Assembly (NCBI GenBank): GCA_004352715.1
Contig: SCFE01000012.1
Coordinates: 1,465,475-1,529,474, forward strand
Direction: 5' to 3'
Origin: Hofstenia miamia
Taxonomy: Eukaryota > Xenacoelomorpha > Acoela
Length of the DNA stretch: 64,000 bases
Shown here: positions 1 to 10,768 of the stretch, piece by piece
Layout of the letters: each line of letters opens with the position of its first letter
Numbering within the stretch: position 1 is the first letter of the stretch
Made by a program: the position numbers and the translations under genes
Notes under the pieces: model-generated
Told to the model about the DNA's origin: nothing
Database searches by the model: none
The model's input: only the letters and a program-made list of their open reading frames with translations

Positions 1-407
1 GAAGCAATAAAAATTTTTCTTACCCTATAAAAATTCCGATAATGCACCAACAACGACAAAAGGTTTCAATGAAAAAATCTTAATTTATGAGGAAAGGCAA
101 ATGGCGCAACATGCGACTGTAGTTGTTTTTCAGGTTTTATCTCTGCAAGTTGTGAGGACCGATCAGAATTAAAGGGTTCGATGCATTAGAATGTTAAGTG
201 CAGTTTTTCATTTTTACGGAAACATATCTTAAAGTCTGGCGGTGTTTGTTACCATTTATTTTTGAATCTTGGTATTGATTCTTCAGGATTTTCTATGTAA
301 ATTATATTACTTCAAATCAAAATATATATAATTCAAAATGATTAATTTATAGGAATAACGATATAATCACAAGTGGCGTCATAGTAGCATTTCAAATATC
401 TAATATA

Positions 408-853
408 CAGGGTGCCCAATTAAAACATTATCGCTAATGTCCTTCACAAGAAGTAAGATGGCGTTTATCTGTTGCGTAATAGTTAACTCTTAACAGGTCA
501 GCATATCGTGTGAAGCCTAATCAGTCAATGAATAAGGTATTTTGTCACTACCTTTTATCTACACTTGCATACACAGATCAGAATGTCTCATCTAACGGAC
601 TTTCAGCGAGAAGTTATCGTCATGATCAAGCGAGAGCAGCCAGCATGGGGATTAGAAAAATGTCGTCAGATATTCAAAGAGCGACTGCATCGTGGATACC
701 ACGTCTAAGAGCCTGTATTCACAATGGAGGTGGTCACTTTGAACATTTGCTTTGATCTCGTATGTATTTTTTGCTTAATAAAGTCTATACTTTTTATTTC
801 TTGTGTTTTGAATATGATTCGTCAAAAAGTATCGATTTTAACTGGGCACCCTG
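408..853 (+). mobile_element. Mariner-derived MITE, 446 bp
   Basis: The ends are inverted repeats: CAGGGTGCCCAATTAAAA at the left and its near-perfect complement at the right, with 17 of 18 positions matching. A TA dinucleotide lies outside each end, as expected for Tc1/mariner insertion. Inside are remains of a transposase. An N-terminal piece begins at 583 (MSHLTDFQREVIVMIKRE...) and stops near 708. A C-terminal piece in another frame ends in NGGGHFEHLL at about 752, a common mariner-type tail. The central catalytic region is missing, so this is an internally deleted, non-autonomous copy. Confidence 0.75.
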
Positions 854-923
854 TAATATGTAATATAATCTCAAATATCAATGCATCGTCGATACACTAT
901 TATTTACAGTATCTCATTTGAAC

Positions 924-1000
924 AGTGGCTGCGATAGCTTAAAGGTGCAATGGGTGACTTGACAGGTGGGATGGTCGATGTTCGAATCACATTGGTAACA
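924..1000 (+). repeat. tRNA-like SINE head or tRNA pseudogene
   Basis: An A-box-like TAGCTTAAAGG at 935-945 and a good B box GTTCGAATC at 980-988 are spaced as in a tRNA-type RNA polymerase III promoter. The sequence does not fold convincingly as a functional tRNA by eye, so a SINE head or tRNA pseudogene is more likely. I could not define the 3' end. Confidence 0.35.
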
Positions 1001-1350
1001 GACTAGTCATTTGTATTTTGTTTAGCCGTTCTCAGTCTTAACTTAATTGAATGCCGACCTACAATAAGAAATCACTATTAGATGAATTTACCTAATGGAA
1101 AAAGTTATTTATCATGTTATGTTTACATTATTCCATATCATTGTGTATATAGCCTATATAATTTGCCTGTTTGCATTCATTAAAGTTGATCTACCAAAGA
1201 AAAATTGTGAATACTCGCAAGTGTCACACCAGTAAAAGCCGTTAAAATCTTGAAATTGTTGCGTTTTTAAAAAAACACTTTTTTGAAATGTAGGTTTTAG
1301 AAACAAAATCATCACTTCAGCATTAATCATGCTATATGTTATGGACGAAT

Positions 1351-1531
1351 AATTATAATGGAGTGCCCATTCCTTCAGATTTAAGGTGTTCGGGAAGAAT
1401 GTGATAGTGTAAAATAGTTTTATAATTTTTGTAATAATTGACAATGTGATAAATTTAAGGATGTTATAAAGAACATTCTTGGGTAAAGTTCGTCATTAAA
1501 TTGTATCTTTTATTGTTAACAGTGTTATTAG
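1351..1531 (+). repeat. Dispersed repeat, copy 1 (partner at 8124-8302)
   Basis: This ~180-base block matches 8124-8302 with few differences. The shared core runs from 'gggaagaatgtgatagtg' to 'aacagtgttattag'. No coding potential or terminal inverted repeats were recognised, so the repeat class is unknown. The rest of 1001-1790 shows no feature apart from a (TA)n run at about 1715-1775. Confidence 0.6.
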
Positions 1532-1737
1532 TTGTAGTTATGCGAATACCTTAGATATCAAATAGTTTAATTAATGTTAATATTGCTTATCCTGTTTATT
1601 TGCAACAGATACAAATCTTGATGACTGGATAAACTTGCAAAATTTGACAAATTTTGTCAACCTCTTTAATTTTTTCTTTATATAGAAAATTTAGCAAAAA
1701 GTTCAATTTATAATAATATATATATATATATAAATAA

Positions 1738-1776
<39 letters not shown>

Positions 1777-1917
1777 CATATACATATACAGCAGTGGCCA
1801 AAAGTTTGGGAACACTATCCAAATTTAGAAATTTTTGTATTTTACACTAAAAAACGCAATGCAGAAACAATATGATAACACCATGTAGAAAGTAAATAGT
1901 TAATTCAGAAAAACTCA

Positions 1918-2429
1918 CTAATATTTTGTATGTCCGCCATTATTTGCCAAACACGCAGCAATGCGATTTGACATTGACTCGGCCAGCTTTCTACAATAAT
2001 CTATCAGTAGTCTGTGCACCACACCACTTTAATTTGCTACTTCAAATCGTCGAGTGAAGTGCATTGACGCTTCCTCAGACAGTTTTTGATATGATGCCAG
2101 TAATTTTCTATGACGTTGAGGTCTAGGGAGTTTCCCGGCCAGTTCTCAAGCAGCCGAAAGTCTTGTGAAATAATCCACTGTTTCACAACTTTTTTGCTGC
2201 GGCAAGGAGCACCATCTTGTTGTAGTACAGATGTTCTGTGAAGCTGCGTAAACATGGGAACTTTCTCCTGAATTATTTTGAGGTAGGCGTTGGCTGTGAC
2301 TGTCTCGTTGTGAGGAACAAAATCCAGACCAGCACGCCCATTCACAGTTATAGCACCCCAAATCATCACAGAAGGTACTGAGCGGACAGTTTGTTGCCCG
2401 TAACGTGTGTTGAATCTTTGGTTTCTTGG
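1918..2429 (-). pseudogene. Tc1-like transposase fragment (catalytic D and E region)
   Basis: The minus strand is open from the contig edge at 2429 down to 2037. It encodes the middle and end of a DDE transposase: MIWGAI, then QQDGAP carrying the second catalytic Asp, then LDLNVIENYW carrying the catalytic Glu. I count 35 residues between that Asp and Glu, one more than the classical DD34E. After ...SLDDLK the frame breaks. The C-terminus continues in another frame, with an internal TAA, to ...LANNGGHTKY and a stop at 1918-1920. The N-terminal DNA-binding region and first catalytic Asp lie beyond the n at 2430. This copy cannot make a working enzyme. Confidence 0.85.
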
Positions 2430-2430
2430 N
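2430..2430. other. Single-n contig join
   Basis: One n interrupts the Tc1-like transposase. The sequence on the right is unrelated AT-rich DNA, so the join may not reflect true adjacency. From 2431 to 3167 I see no gene. The last part may be the 5' flank of the transposon-type gene starting at 3168. Confidence 0.8.
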
Positions 2431-3535
2431 CATATTTATAAGTTTCCAATTCTATTAAATTTCCTTTTTTTCTTAAATTCTAAACAATAAACTAATTACT
2501 GTTCATTTTCGTCATTTAAATAATGAAAATTTTGGGTAGGTTTTTTGTTGTTGAACAATTGAACTACATGTTTTGTAATAATTGATTTAATATTATGAAC
2601 AGCAATAATAACACTGATATTCATGAAATTTTTTTCTTCCATCATTCACAGTTTTTCTGATGTAATTCGACCCGTAGATCACGAATATTTTTTCGTATCA
2701 CGTCTAGTTTTTTAGATAACATGTATCCGTGTCATCCATTTAATGCTGTTCTTTTGAATTTGCATTTCTGGGTCTGATCAAATTGGAGCAACAGAAAACT
2801 GACTCTTAATAAAATTAATTGCCAAAACTTTAACTGGATGCATTTGATTCACAAAGGTCCATAAAGGCTTTTTTGACTTTATGCTTTAAGGTTCGAAACA
2901 GCGGAAGATCATATTGATCATCTTATTGTTGGTCTACTCTAAGATGATTGCTATGTGATTTAATTAAAAGCAGCGCTGTTTGTATTAATTCAACAATATG
3001 CACACCCCATCGAGTCTGTTACTAAAAATAGATATGACGCTTTTTCGTTTACGCCAGTCAGGCAGTAATTGAATTTTAAACTGAACAACGCTTTCAATAT
3101 TTGCAAAGAAGCTACGATTTAAATATCTAAAGCATTTTGCATCTTGTACGTGTAGGAAAGTGATATTGTGAGAATGGCATCGAGAAATTGTAAAACTTCG
3201 CCGAATAACTTCTGCTTCATTTGTGGGGAGTACATGGTGAGTGACATGAAATGTGCAATCACGAAGAATGTTGAGAGCCTTTACTACGCTTACTTTGGAA
3301 TCAAATTAGGAGACGAAGACAAAATCTTTGAGCCGCATATGGTTTGCAAATCGTGTGTATCAAAACTTCGAATGTGGCTTTCTAAAAAATTAAAAAGCTT
3401 ATTTTTTGGAATTCCAATGATATGGAGGGAACAGCAAAACCATTATGATGACTTACTTTTGTATGACCAATGTACGTGGTTTCAACAAAGCTAACAGACA
3501 GAAAATTGTCTATCCAAATTTGCTATCTGCTTTGA

Positions 3536-4146
3536 GACCAGTACCACATTCTGATGATGTACCTGTTCCCGTACCTCATGACGAACACCAGCCGGAAGTG
3601 GACATTGAAAGCGATAGTGAAAGTGAAGAAGGCGCAGCTTGCATGTACGTTCCTCCGTTGGATCATGCGCCGAAACCTTTGACTCAAGATGAGCTTGATG
3701 ATCTTACAAGAGATCTTCATTTAGCGAAAAGCTCTGCTCAGTTGCTTGGCTCAAGGCTAAGTGAAAAGAATTTACTTGCACCTGGTACTATTTACGCTTG
3801 GTATCGTCAGAGAGAAGCACAATTTCGTCGCTTCTTTCAAGAGCATGAGAACTTTGTTTTTTGCGATGATGTCAGTGGCTTAGTTCAGAAAATGGGAATG
3901 CAATATAAAGCACAAGATTGGAGACTTTTTTCTTGATTCTTCTTGCAAAAGTCTGAAAGCTGTTCTTTTGTACAATGGAACATCGGTGGCCTCTATTCCC
4001 GTCACTCATTCCGTGCAAATGGCTGAGACGTATGCAAACTTTCAACTCTTACTGGATGCAATCCAATACAAAGAACATAACTGGCAAATGTGCGGAGACT
4101 TAAAAATGATAAGCATTCTCCTTGGACTTCAGACTGGTTACACAAA
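3536..4146 (+). repeat. 611-base direct repeat, copy 1 (copy 2 at 4148-4758)
   Basis: Bases 3536-4146 recur, apparently without difference, at 4148-4758. The copies are separated only by the single n at 4147. Both carry the same frameshift in the T-run. This looks like two contig ends from the same locus placed side by side without merging, rather than a biological tandem duplication. Confidence 0.85.
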
Positions 4147-4147
4147 N

Positions 4148-4758
4148 GACCAGTACCACATTCTGATGATGTACCTGTTCCCGTACCTCATGACGAACAC
4201 CAGCCGGAAGTGGACATTGAAAGCGATAGTGAAAGTGAAGAAGGCGCAGCTTGCATGTACGTTCCTCCGTTGGATCATGCGCCGAAACCTTTGACTCAAG
4301 ATGAGCTTGATGATCTTACAAGAGATCTTCATTTAGCGAAAAGCTCTGCTCAGTTGCTTGGCTCAAGGCTAAGTGAAAAGAATTTACTTGCACCTGGTAC
4401 TATTTACGCTTGGTATCGTCAGAGAGAAGCACAATTTCGTCGCTTCTTTCAAGAGCATGAGAACTTTGTTTTTTGCGATGATGTCAGTGGCTTAGTTCAG
4501 AAAATGGGAATGCAATATAAAGCACAAGATTGGAGACTTTTTTCTTGATTCTTCTTGCAAAAGTCTGAAAGCTGTTCTTTTGTACAATGGAACATCGGTG
4601 GCCTCTATTCCCGTCACTCATTCCGTGCAAATGGCTGAGACGTATGCAAACTTTCAACTCTTACTGGATGCAATCCAATACAAAGAACATAACTGGCAAA
4701 TGTGCGGAGACTTAAAAATGATAAGCATTCTCCTTGGACTTCAGACTGGTTACACAAA
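4148..4758 (+). repeat. 611-base direct repeat, copy 2
   Basis: This is the second copy of the 3536-4146 segment. It begins directly after the n at 4147 and runs on into the unique 3' part of the gene. Confidence 0.85.
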
Positions 4759-5533
4759 ATATCCATGTTGTCTCTGTCTTTGGGACAGTCGCGTCGATGA
4801 CAATCACTTCATGCGACGTGAATGGCCGAGTCGCAACAACATCTTGCCAGGAACTTTCAATGTTAAGTCGAGACCATTAGTCGATCCTCACAAAATATTG
4901 CTACCTCCTCTTCACATCAAACTTGGTTTGATGAAGCAATTTGTGAAAGGTATTTCCAAAGATGGCTCAACATTTTTATTCATTCGCGAAAAATTCCATC
5001 ACGTTTCTGATGCTAAATTGAAAGCAGGTATTTTTGTGGGGCCTCAAATTCGTGAGCTCTTTTCGGATCGAATTTTTGACGAGAAAATGACTGCTCTAGA
5101 ATGCAGAGCGTGGTGTGCTTTCCGCAATGTTTCCCAACAATTTTTTGGTAACATGAGTGCAGAACATCACGAAATGCTCATTGAGGAATTGCTCAAATCT
5201 TTCCAACTGCTTGAATGCAGAATGAGTGTGAAGCTTCATTTTCTCTATTCAGATCTTGACTATTTTCCGAGCAATTGTGGAAAGTACAGCGAAGAAGAAG
5301 GTGAACGTTTCTATCAGGAAATTATGACCATGGAAAATCGTTACCAAGGTCGATGGAATGTAAACATGATGGCCGACTACTTTTGGCTTTTGAAGCGAGA
5401 TGACTTGGGTGCTTCTCACAACAGGCAATTCAAAAGACAAACTTTCAATGCTTCAAGTGCTTAGGTGAGAGCTCTTCTCTCCTCCTTTCTTATTACACGT
5501 TTTCTATAATGTTTTTTCTCTATGTTTCATCTC

Positions 5534-5643
5534 TAAAACGAACGATGGAAAATATAAAAGTAAATAAACGTTTTCTATGATGGTTTGTGTTTTTCTAAGC
5601 TTCAACTTTAAAACGAACGATGGAAAATATAAAAGTAAATAAA
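5534..5643 (+). repeat. Short direct repeat in the 3' flank, 75-base period
   Basis: A ~35-base unit containing 'taaaacgaacgatgg' and ending 'agtaaataaa' occurs at 5534-5568 and again at 5609-5643. Each copy carries an AATAAA-like signal, so these could serve as 3' ends for the preceding gene. Bases 5650-6598 hold no recognisable gene. Confidence 0.6.
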
Positions 5644-6596
5644 TTCTCAATGTGCACTTGATACGCATATTTTTCTATAATATCTAAATTGGTTGATATC
5701 TGTATTTATTATTTATCTTTAAAACTGGACGTGCTGGAGCAAAACTGATTTCAGATTCGTGATCAGCGAAGTCGTTTTAGTCAGGGTCACATACTTTGGT
5801 TTGAGAAAAAATTAAAAACTTGAAAAATGTTGACCAGTGTAATCAATATCCTATTACTTAAATTTGCGTCGTAATAAAAAACAGTCCGCACAACTGTCTG
5901 CCGCTTACTTTATCACACTTTGTTAACGTAATTGACAAAATCTCCAAGCAATCAGAATTCGAAAATACTACGAGGGGACCGCGGAAATCTTACCGCAGGA
6001 TTGTTCAATGGTTTATATTGTCGAGGCGACAATGGTGATTAAAATTTTAAACTAGAACTGCAATTTAGCCTCCAAATCACTTATAATTGATGACAATCAA
6101 AGTGTAACGTTAAAAATTAGATTTTTTACCTAACAATCACAAGATAACTTCACTTAATTTACAAAAATGGATGTATAGAAATAACATTAAAGTAGAAATA
6201 AATAAATGTTGAAGTAAATACAGTTATTTTAGTAAATTCAGATGTAAATTTTTGTATTCGGCTAACCTATATTGATAAGTTTCAAAACCTTTAAAACTGG
6301 CAAACTGTAATAAACTAATACACTGATTCAACTCATCATTTTGTCAAGATTTTTCTTATAAATTTTTCACACTACTAATATGATCTTCAAAATAATTGAG
6401 CGTCAATTGCATTGTGAGCATTGCTAATTGTTTCTCGAAATAAAATGTTGTATTTATATTATCTGGTAAATTTTTTAGATAATGATTTATATGCTTGAAA
6501 TTATAGTTATATGCAACATATGCAATACAAACATATAAATTTTATAATTATATCTTATTCCGCTTCCCCCATTAATATGTGTACTGCACGCCACTG

Positions 6597-6598
<2 letters not shown>

Positions 6599-6628
<30 letters not shown>

Positions 6629-6768
6629 NNNNNNNNNNNNNNNNNNNNNNNNNNNNNNNNNNNNNNNNNNNNNNNNNNNNNNNNNNNNNNNNNNNNNNNN
6701 NNNNNNNNNNNNNNNNNNNNNNNNNNNNNNNNNNNNNNNNNNNNNNNNNNNNNNNNNNNNNNNNNNNN

Positions 6769-6797
<29 letters not shown>
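6599..6797. other. (TA)n microsatellite with N gap 6629-6768
   Basis: A (TA)n run flanks 140 Ns on both sides, so the gap is probably an unresolved dinucleotide repeat. Reading frames crossing it (IYIYIY) are artefacts. Confidence 0.9.
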
Positions 6798-6801
<4 letters not shown>

Positions 6802-6805
6802 TATG

Positions 6806-7110
6806 TATCGAAAAAACTCAGAAGGTTAATATATAGATATAGATATAAACATAGTGTCCGTTTTGTACTACGGCAACGAAATATATAAAAAATTGATAAA
6901 GAAAAAATTTAATGTGATGGTGGTAATTTCTATTTAAGCTGTTTCTAAAAGACTTTTTAAAACCTTTTAAATTCTCTCTATACATAATATTCTGGGAAAT
7001 ATTAAGGTTGAAGGCTTGGAGTCAACAACGGAATTTCTGTTTTTAGATTGTAAATAAACCTAAATACATTGAGATATGCCGTGCTCAAAGTCAGAGGTTG
7101 CGGTCTAAAA
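6806..7110 (+). repeat. Dispersed repeat, copy 1 (partner at 8449-8760)
   Basis: This block matches 8449-8760 over ~300 bases at roughly 80-85% by eye. Shared stretches include 'ggtaatttctatt' and 'catacataatattctgg'. In both places it follows a (TA)n run. No coding content was recognised. Confidence 0.55.
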
Positions 7111-7506
7111 AATAAAATTTTATCTATTAGTGGTTTCAGATTGCGGATATCTATATTAGTTTTTGCGTTATAAGCGTTTAATAAATTACCCATTATCAAG
7201 GAATTTTTTCGATAATTTCCACGTTGTTCGAGGCTTTTTAAGTAAATTATTAGTCTTGTATATCTCCATGGCAGCGATCGTAGTAACTAATAAGATTTCA
7301 ATTTATTAAAAAGTAATGGATTATGCAATATTTTTCATTATTTATTTAGAGTAAAATTCATGTGAATTTGAAAAAATGTCTATTATATATTTTACTTATT
7401 TAAATGAAATCTATAATATTTGGGCAAAAATTCTTCCTAATTATAGAATGTTTTATGATCTGCACATTGGATAATATTAGAAATTCGTACATTTCGCAAT
7501 ACATAC

Positions 7507-7576
7507 CTGGAAACATCTGTTACCTTTGCCACGTGGACAGTTTGAGTTGGAATTCATTGGACAGAGGTGTTCTTTT
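7507..7576 (-). CDS. Candidate cysteine-rich internal exon
   Basis: On the minus strand a 70-base segment is bordered by an acceptor-like ...aacatag and a strong donor CAG|GTATGT. After one leading base it reads open for 23 codons and gives KEHLCPMNSNSNCPRGKGNRCFQ-type sequence. Three cysteines and a Gly-rich turn suggest a small disulfide domain of an extracellular protein. I do not recognise the family and found no neighbouring exon in the surrounding AT-rich DNA. The call rests on the splice borders and composition only. Confidence 0.3.
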
Positions 7577-8123
7577 CTATGTTACAATAAGTAACCTTTT
7601 TACATATAATTAATTTATAATTAATGAGGATATAGATATTTATAAATATATGAGAAAAAATAATTTTAAATATTTATTGTGTTTGAGTTATTTTCTAACT
7701 ATTTAGGGTTTATTTTTATTGATACTATTATTTCATGTACATACCTTGCTTTCTCAAGATAGGGTTAAATTTTAATAGAAACAAAGACGCTTTTATTTAA
7801 GAAAACACATTGAAATTTTGATTTTATAAATCATGTTAAGTGTTATGCACGAATATGTTAAGTGCATTTAACATATCAAATTGCAATTTTTGTAATTAAC
7901 ATGTTTAAGCACCGATATGTCAAAAACAAATTCGAATTTTTTGGTGAAGTGTTAATATCTTAAGGCTTGATCTAATTTAGGAAAATTTTCAAAAATATCA
8001 CTTTACATATTAATGCATCGAGCCCTTTAATTCACCGATTGCCTTCTCAAGGTAATGAGGTAGACGAAGGATACAGAATATAGTAGTGTGAGATATGTCG
8101 CTGAAAGAAAACAGCGACCACCC

Positions 8124-8302
8124 AATTACAATGGAATACCGATTCCTTCCGATTTATGGTGATCGGGAAGAATGTGATAGTGTAAAATAGTTTTATAATT
8201 TTTGTAATAATTGACAATGTGATAAATTCAAGGATGTCATAAAGAACATTCTTGGGTAAAGTTCGTCATTTAATTGTATCTTTTATTAACAGTGTTATTA
8301 GT
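8124..8302 (+). repeat. Dispersed repeat, copy 2 (partner at 1351-1531)
   Basis: This is the second copy of the ~180-base unit seen at 1351-1531, in the same orientation, with a few substitutions and one small deletion. Bases 7577-8123 show no gene. Confidence 0.6.
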
Positions 8303-8448
8303 TTTTAAGAAAGTGGTTTTTGTTCTGTGAATATCTTAGATGTTAAATAGTTTGATTGTTGCAATTTTACGTTTTCACCTGTAATTTAGGTATACCATTG
8401 GTGCGAAAAGTGCACCAAGCGTTAATATATATATATATATATATATAA

Positions 8449-8760
8449 GGAAAAATTTCAGAAAGTTTATAGATATGGATATAAACAGTGTCAGTTTTTT
8501 ACTAAGGTGACGAAATATATAAGTATTTTTATTGATAAAGAAAAAAAATTGAATGTGATCTTGGTAATTTCTATTCAAGCTGTATCTAAAAAACTTTTTA
8601 AACCTTTTAAAATCTCTCCATACATAATATTCTGGTAAATATAAAGGTTGAAGCCTATGGGATCAATAACTGACTTTATCTGTTTTTTAAATGTAGATAG
8701 ACCTCCTAAATCAATTGAGATTTTCCCTGCTCAATGTCAGAGGTCGCGGCACGCCTCAAT
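8449..8760 (+). repeat. Dispersed repeat, copy 2 (partner at 6806-7110)
   Basis: Same orientation as the first copy, and again directly downstream of a (TA)n run (8424-8447). Bases 8761-9140 are non-coding and lead into the 5' region of the LRAT gene. Confidence 0.55.
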
Positions 8761-9129
8761 GGGACAGGGCTAGGTCGCGGTTTAGAAAAAGCAGTTGTGA
8801 AAAATTTGATACCGCCTGTAATGGGTCGTTTCCCAAAACAATTTTTTAAGACAATCCGACTACGGCAGGTCAAGTCTCATCCCGTCTGAACGATTCAAAA
8901 TCACAAAAAAAGTTTTAATAAACTGAATCCAAACAATATTCCAATGCATAAAATAAATAGATTATAAATCACGTTATTTACATTATTTGCCTTTTAAATG
9001 ACTTGAAGCAACCTATCTGTAGACTAAGTCTTCAAATAGTTTCTTCACTTTACTTCGCTTTCTATTATTACAAAATATTTCATTATTATGTACATTTAGC
9101 TTCATTTTACTTGTTTGTGATAATACTAT

Positions 9130-9217
9130 CTCAAACTTGCTTCCTTCTCAGCATTTGCTTCGCTTGTAAATATTTGATTTGTAAACTTTGACGCAAGTTA
9201 AAATTTTCAAATAGCCA
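9130..9217 (+). promoter_or_regulatory. Conserved 5' flank of the LRAT gene with a likely splice acceptor
   Basis: The pyrimidine-rich TTCCTTCTCAG ending at 9151 also precedes the LRAT gene at 40119 and both coding-less shells at 24.4 and 43.0 kb. It has the form of a 3' splice site. I infer that a 5' UTR intron ends here and that the coding sequence is a single exon. No TATA box can be assigned with confidence. Confidence 0.4.
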
Positions 9218-10234
9218 ATGCAGCACGTGGTAAGTTATGTAGAAGAAAATACAATCAATGAGACTATAGAGGATGAAGACCTAAACGGAATTCCAGTTTA
9301 TGCCAGAACAACATCCACGGTGAGAAAAGAAGTTGAAGTCCTCAGCATACGCGATTTAAGAAAAGCAGATCATCTAAGACTTGCTCGAATTTGGGGATAT
9401 TCACACCATGCTATTGTTGAAGACATCGATATTTCGAGAAATCTGTTAACACTCATAGAGTATACAGACCGAAATAATTTCGAATTTTTTAATAAATTCG
9501 TTGTTAAAAGAACCACTTACAATTATTCTGAGCTAACAAACTTGAACAAATATATTTATGATGTTGAAGTAGATGAAAGAGAAGTCTTATGCAGAGCTCG
9601 AGGCTTGATAGGAACTGAAAATTACAATCTTTTCTTCAATAACTGCGAACATTTTGCTACTTTTTGTAGAACTGGTGTTAATGTTTCCCTTCAAGTGAAG
9701 GATGCTTGGAATTCAGGCTTTAATTCGTTAGTTATTGGAGGCCTTGTCACTCTCACAAAGTCCTTTGCTCCTGCTATTTTAGCTGAAATTGTGGAGAAAT
9801 ATAGTGCACAGACTTTAGGGGTTGGTGTAGCTGCAGGGGCTACAGTCATTGAAGCCATATACGAGTTGTACAAGTTGATTAAAGATTTGCATGAAAACAA
9901 AATTAGTGTCGGAGTTTTCCGGGAATACTTGATTATTTTAATTTCTAAGTATTCATTCTCTCTAATTGGAATAATTTTGGCTATACTTTTGACATCTCCA
10001 GCTAGCATTCCTACTGTTATTCTTACAGGCATTTTTGTTGGATTTGTAGGAATGGTAAGTAAATATTTTGGCAAAATTCTTGGAACTTACATTAACAAGA
10101 TTCGGCGAAATTGGAGTGAGATTATTTCATATTTTAAAGAAAAAATTGCCTCAGCGAAAGATGCTGTTTTAACTTATTATGAAAGTTGTAAAGACACTTT
10201 TATTAGTTTTATCAAATGGCTACTTGGCTATTAG
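9218..10234 (+). CDS. LRAT-domain protein with hydrophobic C-terminal region, copy A
   Basis: This is an uninterrupted 338-codon frame. The first ~155 residues carry an LRAT/HRASLS-type fold (NlpC/P60 superfamily). Residues 50-69 contain the GYSHHAIVED block, with His63/64 as the candidate catalytic His. Residues 141-146 are NNCEHF, with Cys143 as the nucleophile. A second His twelve residues after the first, seen in many family members, is not obvious; position 76 is Leu. Residues ~168-220 and ~237-285 are strongly hydrophobic and Gly/Ala-rich, and the tail is amphipathic, ending IKWLLGY. Family members transfer acyl chains between phospholipids, or hydrolyse them, through a Cys thioester, so membrane lipid work is inferred. 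The start was chosen because the aligned copy at 40119 begins at the same Met. An AATAAA lies at 10376-10381. This copy is intact, unlike the one at 19435. Confidence 0.85.
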   Translation: MQHVVSYVEENTINETIEDEDLNGIPVYARTTSTVRKEVEVLSIRDLRKADHLRLARIWGYSHHAIVEDIDISRNLLTLIEYTDRNNFEFFNKFVVKRTTYNYSELTNLNKYIYDVEVDEREVLCRARGLIGTENYNLFFNNCEHFATFCRTGVNVSLQVKDAWNSGFNSLVIGGLVTLTKSFAPAILAEIVEKYSAQTLGVGVAAGATVIEAIYELYKLIKDLHENKISVGVFREYLIILISKYSFSLIGIILAILLTSPASIPTVILTGIFVGFVGMVSKYFGKILGTYINKIRRNWSEIISYFKEKIASAKDAVLTYYESCKDTFISFIKWLLGY

Positions 10235-10768
10235 ATTTTTTAATTTTTATTCCATTTTTAATTTGTACATTTGTATGGAAATTCTTATTTTTTGTGGATA
10301 GTTTTGACTTATTGTTTCAGTAAATGTTATATTTTGCTTTTTATTATTTCTAACTGCATAAAATGATTTTTTTGAAATAAAAAAGGTTTGGACTTATTTC
10401 AAGTAATATAGTTGAGATGTCGTAACCTTTTTCAGAGAAATTTAAGCGAACACTAAAAATAAAAGTCACATTTCATAACTACTTCGGAATTGCAAGTTAT
10501 TCGTACATATGTATGTGAGATTTTGAGTTTGGTGTTTGAGCTGTTAGAAAATCGTTTTTGGAGAGACCTACGAGACCACACATTTTTGGTTCCGTTCGTG
10601 TACAGGTTTTGTCCCATGTTCAATCCACAATACACATATAAATCCCGTTAAAGTGACTAAGGCCGTTATTGTTGGCATTTAAATGCAAAGTATTTGTAGA
10701 GATAATATTCAGTTATCTAATACTCACAAATTATTTTCATAAATATTTAATGATATTAATTCATACTG

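Larger units (their letters stand above)
1789..2430 (-). mobile_element. Broken Tc1-like element, right part lost at contig join
   Basis: The element starts at about 1789 beside TA with CAGCAGTGGCCAAAAG, a terminal repeat style typical of Tc1-like elements. It contains a minus-strand transposase relic and ends at the single n at 2430, so the other terminal repeat is missing. The sequence after 2430 does not continue the transposase. Confidence 0.75.
3168..5464 (+). pseudogene. Transposon-type multicopy gene with CxxC zinc-finger N-terminus, frameshifted
   Basis: The encoded protein belongs to a family I recognise as repetitive in many arthropod and other invertebrate genomes, usually annotated only as 'uncharacterized'. 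The N-terminus has CFICGE and HMVCKSC, forming a paired CxxC putative zinc finger, followed by FGIPMIWRE and RPVPHSDDVPVP. An acidic Ser/Asp/Glu stretch follows. Later landmarks are GTIYAWYR, WRLF, LQTGYTKYPCCLCLWDSR, LPPLHIKLGLMK and YFPSNCGKYSEEEGERF...RYQGRWNVN near the C-terminus. There are at least two frameshifts: near 3450 after NHYDD, and in the T-run after DWRLF at about 3930 (repeated at 4542). A 611-base segment also occurs twice. The reading resumes at 4580 and ends at 5464. I cannot name the superfamily or a reaction; a transposase role is inferred from its repetitive distribution. Confidence 0.75.

Noticed and set aside
9691-10074. Minus-strand frames inside the LRAT genes (also 19810-20295 and 40523-40999)
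   Set aside because: They are shadows of the conserved plus-strand genes and have no independent motif.
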